Source: Betaproteobacteria bacterium (GTDB taxonomy: Bacteria > Pseudomonadota > Gammaproteobacteria > Burkholderiales > Thiobacillaceae). Taken from it: a stretch of 43,513 bases of DNA. A program made the position numbers and the translations under genes. Location: positions 1 to 43,513 of the forward strand of contig JACRNB010000003.1 in the NCBI GenBank assembly GCA_016219425.1, read 5' to 3'. Below the pieces are notes generated by a model that saw only the letters and a list, made by a program, of their open reading frames with translations, ran no database searches and had not been told where the DNA came from. Below are positions 25,454 to 31,207 of the stretch, in pieces; within the stretch, counting starts at the first letter, position 1, and the number at the start of each line of letters is the position of its first letter.

Positions 25454-26595
25454 GTCTTACCTCCCGCGCGGGGATCGAGCGCATCGCGCACCTTGTCCGC
25501 AAACAGGTTGGCCGCCAGCACCAGCACGAACATGAACACGAAGGCGGCAGCCAGTTGCCACCACACCACCGGCTCCCGCGCCAGTTCCAGGCGCGCGCCG
25601 TTGATCATGTTGCCAAAGCTGTTCATGGCCGGGTCCACGCCCACGCCGACGTAGGAGAGCACCGCCTCCGCCAGCACCAGGCCGGAGAAGTCGAGCACCA
25701 CGGTGATGAGCACCAGATGCATGACGTTGGGCAGCAGATGCCGCGCCAGGATGCGCAGCGGACGCACGCCGAAGGCCCGCGCCGCCTGCACGAATTCCAG
25801 TTCCCGCAGCTTCAGCACCTCGCCCCGCAACAGGCGCGCGAGGCCGGTCCAGCCGGTGAGGCCCATGATGGCGCACAGGGCCAGCAGGCGCACATCGGCG
25901 CGGGCGGCGGCGGTATCGAACAAGGCGGCATGGGCCTCCACCTGCACCTGCACCACCAGCACGGCGGCGGCGATGAGCAGCACGCCGGGGATGGAGTTGA
26001 GGGTGGTGTAGACATACTGGATCACGTCATCCACGCGCCCGCCGAAGTAGCCGGCGGCGATGCCCAGGCCCAGAGCCAGGGGCAGCATGACCAGGGTGGT
26101 CAGAGCGCCGATGAGGAGCCCGGTGCGGATGGACTTGAGGGAGAGGTAGAGCACGTCCTGCCCCACCTTGTCGGTGCCCAGCAGATGGGTTCCGGGGTAT
26201 TTCAGGGGCGGGTAGTCGCGCCGCTCCACGCCGTCCGTGCCCTTCAGTGTCTCCTTGGCGTAGAGGTGGGTGGCCAGGGGGGCGGAGTAGGTCTTTTCCA
26301 CGCGCTCGCGCAGCGGCGTGGCAAGCCAGTCCAGGGCGGAGAGCACCTCGCCGCTGTATTGCGCCGGTTTGCCGGGAACGTCGGGCAGGCGTTCGCGGTA
26401 GTGCAGGGAGTCCAGCAGACCGATGGCGAAAAACGCCGCCAGGATGAGGGCGCTGCCCTGCCCCACCCGGCTCTTCATCACCTGCCGCCAGGGGTCGCGC
26501 AACCAGTCGCGGTGGCGCATTGCCCAAACCAGGATGAAGACCCCCGCCAAGAGCAGGAACAGCAGCGCGTCGGACCAGAGCAGGACGGGGATCAT
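25450..26595 (-). CDS. Peptide ABC transporter permease (YejE/OppC-like)
   Basis: A 381-residue inner-membrane permease. Two membrane helices at the N-terminus (~3-25 and ~50-64) precede a ~90-residue periplasmic segment. Four more helices lie in the BPD transporter domain (from ~170). The EAA coupling motif is visible as ARAFGVRPLRILARHLLPN. It has the long N-terminal extension typical of YejE. Its stop overlaps the ATPase start (ATGA). The 178-base gap to the upstream permease is filled with repeats, unusual for a transporter operon. Confidence 0.92.
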   Translation of the reverse strand: MIPVLLWSDALLFLLLAGVFILVWAMRHRDWLRDPWRQVMKSRVGQGSALILAAFFAIGLLDSLHYRERLPDVPGKPAQYSGEVLSALDWLATPLRERVEKTYSAPLATHLYAKETLKGTDGVERRDYPPLKYPGTHLLGTDKVGQDVLYLSLKSIRTGLLIGALTTLVMLPLALGLGIAAGYFGGRVDDVIQYVYTTLNSIPGVLLIAAAVLVVQVQVEAHAALFDTAAARADVRLLALCAIMGLTGWTGLARLLRGEVLKLRELEFVQAARAFGVRPLRILARHLLPNVMHLVLITVVLDFSGLVLAEAVLSYVGVGVDPAMNSFGNMINGARLELAREPVVWWQLAAAFVFMFVLVLAANLFADKVRDALDPRAGGKT

Positions 26596-26603
26596 TTTTT
26601 ACC

Positions 26604-26765
26604 CCCCCTTTTCCAAAGGGGGAGGCCACGGAGGCCAGGGGTCTCACCTACTCCCCCCTTTCCCAAAGGGGGGCGGGGGGGGATTCCTGAGCCGGTCCGC
26701 TTAGGCACGGTCGTCAAATCCCCCTCATTCCCCCTTTTCCAAAGGGGGAGGCCACGGAGGCCAGG
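26604..26765. repeat. Repeat cluster between the two permease genes
   Basis: Two identical 36-base copies, 26604-26639 and 26730-26765, each start with the palindrome CCCCCTTTTCCAAAGGGGG followed by AGGCCACGGAGGCCAGG. Between them (26650-26683) is a related, more G-rich copy, CCCCCCTTTCCCAAAGGGGGG. This is a third repeat type, different from the REPs and the C-rich composite. It fills nearly the whole gap between the permease stop and the next start, and could form strong hairpins in the operon mRNA. Confidence 0.9.
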
Positions 26766-26773
26766 CCTCTCGC

Positions 26774-27751
26774 TCATTCCAACCTCACCCGCGGGTCAGC
26801 CAGGGTGTAGGACACGTCCGTCAGCATCAGGCCGATGATGTAGAGAAAGCTGCCCAGGAACACCATGGAGCGCACGATGGCGAAGTCCTGAGACTGGATG
26901 GCGTCGATGGTGTAGCTGCCCAGGCCGGGAATGCCGAAGAAGGATTCGATGATGAGACTGCCCAGGAACAGGCGCGGGAGCACCACCACCACGCCGGTGA
27001 GGATGGGGATCATGGCGTTGCCCAGCACATGGCGGAACAGCACCCGCACATCCGACAGGCCCTTGGCGCGGGCGGTGCGGACGTAATCCTTGCCCATCTC
27101 TTCCAGGAACAGGGCGCGGTAGAAACGGGTGGAATCACCGATGCCCGCCACCAGACTCACCACCACCGGCATCGCCAGGAACTTCCAGGCGTCCCCCCCA
27201 GGCTGCCAGCCGGAGATGGGGAACCAGTGCCACAGCTTGCCCATGAGGTACTGGCCGCCGATGACGTAGAACAGGCCGGAGATGGACATCAGCGCCACAC
27301 ACAGGATGACGCCCCCGGCATCCAGCGATGTGCCGCGGAAGAAGGTGAGCAGCAGGGCGAAGCTGATGTAGCTCAACAACCCCACGAAGAAGGTGGGCAG
27401 GGCAATGGCCAGGGAAGGGCCCATCCTGGTCTTGATCTCGCGCGCGATGTCGCGCCCGTCGTCGGAAGCGCCGAAGTCGAACACGAACAATTTGAGGGAC
27501 TTGTCCACGAACAGGGTGTCCGTCACCCGCGCCGCGCCTTCCACTTTCTCATTCAGGAACAAGGGCTTGTCGTAGCCATGCTCAGACTTCCAGCGGGCAA
27601 TGGCCTCGGGCGTCACCCGCTTCACCCCCAGGTGAATGCGCGCCATGTCGTCCGGCGTGTTGACCATGAAGAACAGGGCGAAGGTCAGCAGGTTCACCCC
27701 CAGCAGGATGGGGATGGCGTAGAGCACACGGCGCAGGAGGTAGTTAAGCAT
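26774..27751 (-). CDS. Peptide ABC transporter permease (YejB/OppB-like)
   Basis: A 325-residue inner-membrane permease with the OppB-type start (LLRRVLYAIPILLGVNLLTF, the first helix). About five further helices follow. The EAA motif is TARAKGLSDVRVLFRHVLGNA. The extracytoplasmic loop between helices 1 and 2 is long, as in YejB. It pairs with the YejE-like protein to form the channel. Its start lies inside the end of the PIN-toxin gene (8-base overlap), so translation of this permease is now coupled to a toxin gene. Confidence 0.92.
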   Translation of the reverse strand: MLNYLLRRVLYAIPILLGVNLLTFALFFMVNTPDDMARIHLGVKRVTPEAIARWKSEHGYDKPLFLNEKVEGAARVTDTLFVDKSLKLFVFDFGASDDGRDIAREIKTRMGPSLAIALPTFFVGLLSYISFALLLTFFRGTSLDAGGVILCVALMSISGLFYVIGGQYLMGKLWHWFPISGWQPGGDAWKFLAMPVVVSLVAGIGDSTRFYRALFLEEMGKDYVRTARAKGLSDVRVLFRHVLGNAMIPILTGVVVVLPRLFLGSLIIESFFGIPGLGSYTIDAIQSQDFAIVRSMVFLGSFLYIIGLMLTDVSYTLADPRVRLE

Positions 27752-28178
27752 CCGCGTCCGTCAGAAAGGGGTTGACGATGCGCAGACCCTCCACCTCGAA
27801 ACCATGCTGCAAATCCTCCGTCAGCAGCACGGCGCAGTCGGCGCGGCGAGCGGCGGCGACGATCTGGGCATCCCACCAGGAAAATCCATAGCGATCCGCC
27901 AGACCCCAGGCCGAATCCAGCAACAAGGCGTCCGTCTGGATGGGCTGCCAGGCCAGCAGATTGCGTACATCCTGACGCGCCAACACAGCGGGAAGGCCCG
28001 GTTTCAGCTTCCGGGTGGCGTTGACGTAGTACTCCTGGAGCACCTGAAAGCTGAGACAACCGCGCCGTTCCTGCCAGCACCGCCGCAGCCAGTCCATGGC
28101 CACGGGCTGCTTGACGGGCTGATTGCTGTCCCGGGCGTAGAGCAGGATGTTGGTATCCAGGAAGACCTTATCGTTCAT
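27744..28178 (-). CDS. PIN-domain ribonuclease toxin (VapC-like)
   Basis: A 144-residue PIN-domain protein. The acidic metal-binding residues are in FLDTNILLYARD (first Asp), VLQEYYVN (Glu), WWDAQIVAAA (Asp) and LLTEDLQHG (Asp), all in the expected order, so the nuclease site looks intact. Such toxins cut tRNA or rRNA when freed from their antitoxin. The start is placed at ATG 28178, which overlaps the antitoxin end by 11 bases; a GTG at 28190 is possible. Its end overlaps the start of the YejB-like permease. Confidence 0.85.
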   Translation of the reverse strand: MNDKVFLDTNILLYARDSNQPVKQPVAMDWLRRCWQERRGCLSFQVLQEYYVNATRKLKPGLPAVLARQDVRNLLAWQPIQTDALLLDSAWGLADRYGFSWWDAQIVAAARRADCAVLLTEDLQHGFEVEGLRIVNPFLTDADA

Positions 28179-28398
28179 GCGCTTCGTCACGGTGGGGATA
28201 GCGTGCGCCCGGCTCGGCCAGGGCCATAGGCTGGACCGACAAATAGGCGTTCATGGATGCCGAATAGCGCTCTTCCAACCGCATCTTCTGCGCGAGCAGG
28301 TCGCCCAGCATGCGTGACACGCTGGTCTGGTGCGTGGCAGACCAGACCCGCGCCCAATCGGCGGTCTCGTCGTCCAAGGTAATGGTGACGTTTCTCAC
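28168..28398 (-). CDS. Ribbon-helix-helix-type antitoxin (VapB-like)
   Basis: A 76-residue protein starting with GTG at 28398, preceded by AGGAG about 8 bases upstream. The N-terminus NVTITLDDETADWARVWSA looks like the beta strand and first helix of a ribbon-helix-helix DNA-binding domain (CopG/MetJ type). The C-terminal half would wrap the toxin. It overlaps the PIN gene, the normal antitoxin-first order. A 13-base palindrome lies just upstream and is a good candidate for its own operator. Confidence 0.75.
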   Translation of the reverse strand: MRNVTITLDDETADWARVWSATHQTSVSRMLGDLLAQKMRLEERYSASMNAYLSVQPMALAEPGARYPHRDEAHER

Positions 28399-28410
28399 GG
28401 TCCGCTCCTA

Positions 28411-28423
28411 CACGAAGTTCGTG
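28411..28423. promoter_or_regulatory. Palindromic operator candidate for the VapBC-like pair
   Basis: CACGAA-G-TTCGTG is a perfect palindrome. A third half site, CACGA, follows at 28427-28431. It lies between the predicted -10 box and the antitoxin start, where an autorepressing antitoxin would bind. Confidence 0.55.
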
Positions 28424-28430
28424 GAACACG

Positions 28431-28459
28431 ATATTAGTGCGCAACGGGCGACAGCCCAA
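28431..28459 (-). promoter_or_regulatory. Promoter candidate for the VapBC-like pair
   Basis: On the minus strand TTGGGC (28454-28459) and TAATAT (28431-28436) are 17 bases apart, a good sigma-70 arrangement. It sits in the 3' end of the MazF-like gene, so the second toxin-antitoxin pair can be expressed independently. Confidence 0.5.
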
Positions 28460-28802
28460 GTAATCGATCAAGACGATCACGGACGGCCACCACATCCTCC
28501 GGGGCCAGCCGCCCCAGCACCCCGCGCACCAGGCGCTGGTCCAGGGTGAACAGCTTGAAGCGCACCTTGGAAGGCGCAGGCAGGCCGGCGGCATCCAGGT
28601 TGCGGAGGACGCAATCCAGCGGCCAGGGGGCGTTGGCCTCGGAGGTGATCATCAGCATCACCGCATGCCCCGAGGGCGCGTTGAAGGCGGCGGCGTCCGA
28701 CAGCACCAGGGCGGGCCGGTTCTTCGCCGCCTGCCGGTCGGTGAAAGGAAACGGCACCCGCACCACCTGCCAGGCGGCGAGGCTCAGGTCAGAGCTGGGC
28801 AT
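28434..28802 (-). CDS. PemK/MazF-family endoribonuclease toxin
   Basis: A 122-residue protein with the MazF/PemK barrel signature: VVRVPFPFTDRQAAKNRPALVLSD near the start, then AVMLMITSEA and SKVRFKLFTLDQRLV. MazF toxins cut mRNA at short sequences. The start is ATG 28802, which overlaps the antitoxin end by 14 bases; longer upstream versions of the frame do not fit the family. Gene order antitoxin-toxin is standard. It is somewhat longer than E. coli MazF (111). Confidence 0.85.
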   Translation of the reverse strand: MPSSDLSLAAWQVVRVPFPFTDRQAAKNRPALVLSDAAAFNAPSGHAVMLMITSEANAPWPLDCVLRNLDAAGLPAPSKVRFKLFTLDQRLVRGVLGRLAPEDVVAVRDRLDRLLGLSPVAH

Positions 28803-29019
28803 AGGCCGCCTCATCCTCCGCCCCGGACCATTCGGAAAGGGTTCCTTCGAGGGCGCGCAGGTATTCCAGGTCCAGAGGCTCCACCCGGCGCACACGCACC
28901 TCGCCGTTGCCCAGGTCTTCCCAGGCCAACAGATCGCCCGGCTTTACGTTGAGCAGCGTCCGTATCTCCTGGGGGATGGTGGTCTGGCCCTTGCTGGTGA
29001 TCTTGGCAATGGCGCTCAT
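28789..29019 (-). CDS. AbrB/MazE-type antitoxin
   Basis: A 76-residue protein with the swapped-hairpin DNA-binding motif AKITSKGQTTIPQEIRTLLNV near the start, typical of AbrB/SpoVT and MazE antitoxins. An acidic C-terminal tail (SEWSGAEDEAAYAQL) would neutralise the toxin. The start at ATG 29019 is supported by GGAG eight bases upstream and a promoter further up. It overlaps the MazF-like gene, forming a tight pair. Confidence 0.85.
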   Translation of the reverse strand: MSAIAKITSKGQTTIPQEIRTLLNVKPGDLLAWEDLGNGEVRVRRVEPLDLEYLRALEGTLSEWSGAEDEAAYAQL

Positions 29020-29052
29020 AGTGGCTCCATGTAAGGATTGCATTGATTCCTT

Positions 29053-29088
29053 ACTGTAATGCGGCATTGCATTTAGCGCAACATTACA
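29053..29088 (-). promoter_or_regulatory. Promoter and operator candidate for the MazEF-like pair
   Basis: TTGCGC (29076-29081) and TACAGT (29053-29058) are 17 bases apart on the minus strand. The inverted repeat TGTAATG (29055-29061) / CATTACA (29082-29088) spans the promoter, as an autoregulatory AbrB-type operator would. The upstream edge touches the remnant of the binding-protein gene. Confidence 0.55.
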
Positions 29089-29139
29089 CCGTGGCGCGCA
29101 AGCGTCGCCGGTAGGCCGCCAGCAGCACGGCCAAAGGCC
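29084..29139 (-). pseudogene. C-terminal remnant of a peptide-binding-protein gene
   Basis: Bases 29085-29121 repeat 31205-31241, the 3' end of the peptide-binding protein gene, with one mismatch in 37. On the minus strand the remnant reads in frame as LAVLLAAYRRRLRATV and stops at TAA (29084-29086), against AAYRRRLRATA-TAG in the intact gene. Upstream of ~29139 the frame dissolves into a REP element. It looks like the end of a second or earlier copy of the same gene. Confidence 0.7.
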
Positions 29140-29144
29140 CAAGG

Positions 29145-29180
29145 CCCCGGATTCCGGCCTGCGGCCTTCATCCAGGCTAC
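29145..29180. repeat. Single degenerate REP, left side of the caspase cassette
   Basis: CCCCGGATTCCG (29145-29156) and CATCCAGGCTAC (29169-29180). This is the inverted counterpart of the element at 31171-31207, with one base changed in the head region. It lies between the binding-protein remnant and the caspase gene; 29181-29248 holds nothing recognisable. Confidence 0.75.
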
Positions 29181-29248
29181 GCTCGCTCGTTCATGCCAGC
29201 GTCTTCTCGGGGGTAAAGGGGTAAAGGGAAAGGGGGAGAGCTACCGTT

Positions 29249-30922
29249 TCACGGTAGCGTTCTGGCAGGACGGAAGCCGAGGTTGTCGTACCGGTTCGAC
29301 GGTTCGTACCAGCTGCGGTACGCCGCGCGCGCGCCGCGGGTGGAGCTGTACCAACTACCGCCACGACTCACGCGCCGCGAGCAGTCGCCGTCATAACAGT
29401 CCTGTTGCCATTCCCAGACGTTCCCGCTCATGTCATGCAGCCCATACCCGTTCGCCTGCTTCTGGCCTACAGGATGGGTCTTGTTGCCAGAGTTGGCGTC
29501 GTACCAGCCCACCGCATCCAGGTTGTTGCTGCCGCAGTATTCGTTGTTGCCGCCCCCGTCGCAGGCGTGTTTCCACTCGCTTTCCGTCGGCAGCCGGTAC
29601 TGCTTGCCGGTCATCTGGTTGAGCTTGCTCAGGTACTGCTGCACGTCGTCCCAACTCACTTGTTCCACCGGGCAGTCGTCGCAGCCCTTGAAGTGGCTGG
29701 GGGCGTTCTCCATCACCGAGCGCCACTGCGCCTGGGTTACTTCGTATTTGCCCATCTCGTAGTTGCGACCCGGTATTTGCACCATCTCCGGCTCCAGCAC
29801 CAGCGGGCGTAATTTGCTCTGCTTGAGCTTGGCCAAGGGGGTGTAACGGCCAGCCGGGTAGGCCTTGAGATACGCGCCGTAGCTGGCGTGGCTGTCCTTG
29901 TTCTGCGCTTCGCGCCAGGCCTGGTCTTCCTTCAACTGGGCCTTGGCCGCCTTGTTGCGCTTGTCCCGTTCCAGGTATTCGTTGGCGTCCGCCACATACA
30001 GGCCGTTGGGGTAGGTGGCGAGGTAGGCGGCGTAGCTGTCCGTATCGTCCGCCTTGGTGACTTCCGTCCAATAGGCGGCTTCCACCGGGTCGGCGCTGGG
30101 GGTGGCCACTACCGGGCGCTGCACCGGCGCGGGGATGGGGTCGGCGCTGGTCACGCCAGGGCGGAAGTAGAACTCGCCTTCCAGCAGCCCTTCCATCCAG
30201 GGTTCCTGCCGCCCGCGCGAGCTTTGTTTGACGCCGGAAGCCACCCGTTTCTGTACCTGCTCCACCGTGAGGCCCGGGACGTCCATGGCGGCCAGCAGGT
30301 TGTGGGTGTAGAGGCCGTTCTGGCCGTCGCCGTCCGCGGCGACGCTGCCGGGACGGGTGGCGTAGAAGATGAGGCTGCCCGAGGGGGCGCTGATCTTGGC
30401 CAGGCCTTCCCCCGCCGAACGGAAGCTGCGCGCGTAGGGGTTGTTGCGGCAGGCGTCCAGAAAGACGAGGTTGACCCGGGTCTTGCTGGTCTCCATGACC
30501 TTGAGAACCTTGTCCACGTCGATGGCCTGGGTGGGGACGTCTTCTTCCGCGCCGATGTCGGCATCCACCACCGGTAGGTAGTTGGCGCCACCCACTTGCA
30601 GGCCGTGCCCGGCGTAGAAGAACAACGCCGTGCCGCCGGGGGTGAGCCGGGAGCGGAATTCACTCAGGGTGCGACCGATCTGTTTCTGGGTGAGGTTCTG
30701 CCGTTCAATGACTTCAAAACCCAGGCTGCGCAGTTTGGCGGCCATGGCGCGGGCGTCATTGACCGGGTTTTTGAGGGGGCTTTCCTTGTAGGCAGCGTTG
30801 CCGATGACCAGGGCGACGCGCTTGTCCGTGGGGGTGTTGTCGGCCACGACTTGCAGGGTGCGTTCGGCCTGGACGGCAGCGCTGAGTAGGAGCAGGAGGG
30901 CAAGGGCGAGGAGGCGGGGCAT
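29249..30922 (-). CDS. Exported caspase-like (C14) protein with a pseudo-FGE domain
   Basis: A 557-residue protein with a signal peptide (LLALALLLLLSAAVQA, cleavage ~19). A caspase-like peptidase domain at ~34-250 has the full dyad: His106 in FFYAGHGLQ and Cys158 in VFLDACRNNP. Two related ~40-residue segments follow (around 282-320 and 334-370, each with SYxAYL...YPxGxY). A formylglycine-generating-enzyme/SUMF-like domain spans ~378-557 (KYEVTQAQW, RLPTESEW, MSGNVWEW, RGGSW). The FGE active-site Cys pair is absent (RGGSWYSSTRGARAAYR), and the segment between PGRNYEMG and KYEV is short, so this domain probably only binds. GAGGTG precedes ATG 30922. It is likely periplasmic; substrate unknown. 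Confidence 0.88.
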   Translation of the reverse strand: MPRLLALALLLLLSAAVQAERTLQVVADNTPTDKRVALVIGNAAYKESPLKNPVNDARAMAAKLRSLGFEVIERQNLTQKQIGRTLSEFRSRLTPGGTALFFYAGHGLQVGGANYLPVVDADIGAEEDVPTQAIDVDKVLKVMETSKTRVNLVFLDACRNNPYARSFRSAGEGLAKISAPSGSLIFYATRPGSVAADGDGQNGLYTHNLLAAMDVPGLTVEQVQKRVASGVKQSSRGRQEPWMEGLLEGEFYFRPGVTSADPIPAPVQRPVVATPSADPVEAAYWTEVTKADDTDSYAAYLATYPNGLYVADANEYLERDKRNKAAKAQLKEDQAWREAQNKDSHASYGAYLKAYPAGRYTPLAKLKQSKLRPLVLEPEMVQIPGRNYEMGKYEVTQAQWRSVMENAPSHFKGCDDCPVEQVSWDDVQQYLSKLNQMTGKQYRLPTESEWKHACDGGGNNEYCGSNNLDAVGWYDANSGNKTHPVGQKQANGYGLHDMSGNVWEWQQDCYDGDCSRRVSRGGSWYSSTRGARAAYRSWYEPSNRYDNLGFRPARTLP

Positions 30923-31041
30923 GGGGGCACCTCGGTGTCGGTTGTAGGGGATGGACGGCAGGGTAGCAGAGGGGCGGGAGAGATGGAATTGGGAGGGGAT
31001 GCACTGCGGCTATTGATCCGGCCTGCCACTGCCGCAACTTT

Positions 31042-31070
31042 CTGGATGCCGGCTTTCGCCGGCATGACGG
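31042..31070. repeat. Small palindromic repeat upstream of the caspase gene
   Basis: ATGCCGGC, TTTC, GCCGGCAT forms a perfect 8-bp stem (31046-31065) with conserved flanks CTGG and GACGG. It resembles the anonymous repeat often mistranslated as MPAKAGIQ in bacterial genomes. It lies in the 281-base leader of the caspase gene, which otherwise holds a 12-base palindrome ACCTGGCCAGGT (31085-31096), GGCGGCC-TTT-GGCCGCC (31105-31121) and the two repeats listed next. Confidence 0.75.
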
Positions 31071-31121
31071 TCCCTTCAAACTTCACCTGGCCAGGTCAAT
31101 GAATGGCGGCCTTTGGCCGCC

Positions 31122-31162
31122 CCACCCTCTCCCCGGCCCTCCCCCCTCAAGGGGGAGGGGGG
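31122..31162. repeat. Half copy of the C-rich composite repeat
   Basis: CACCCTCTCCCCGGCCC followed by the hairpin CCCTCCCCCC-TCAA-GGGGGAGGGG. It matches the right-hand module of the composite repeats found inside mfd, smc and the ABC ATPase, but here it is in a non-coding gap. Confidence 0.75.
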
Positions 31163-31170
31163 AACAGCCC

Positions 31171-31207
31171 GTAGCCCGGATGCAGCGCAGCGGAATCCGG
31201 GGGCTAC
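31171..31207. repeat. Single REP overlapping the binding-protein stop codon
   Basis: GTAGCCCGGAT...ATCCGGGG followed by GCTAC. Its trailing CTAC supplies the TAG stop (31204-31206) of the peptide-binding protein on the minus strand. It is the same repeat type as the pair translated in mfd (5418-5497). Confidence 0.85.

Noticed and set aside
26592-26777. Small minus-strand protein of 61 residues between the permease genes
   Set aside because: It is translated repeat DNA (LPLWKRG occurs twice), not a gene.
29249-30922. Active formylglycine-generating enzyme or sulfatase activator
   Set aside because: The two active-site cysteines are missing from the RGGSW region, and no sulfatase is nearby.
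5418-31207. Insertion sequences or other transposons with their own transposase
   Set aside because: No transposase or integrase gene is present anywhere in the window; the mobile-looking sequences are all small non-autonomous repeats.
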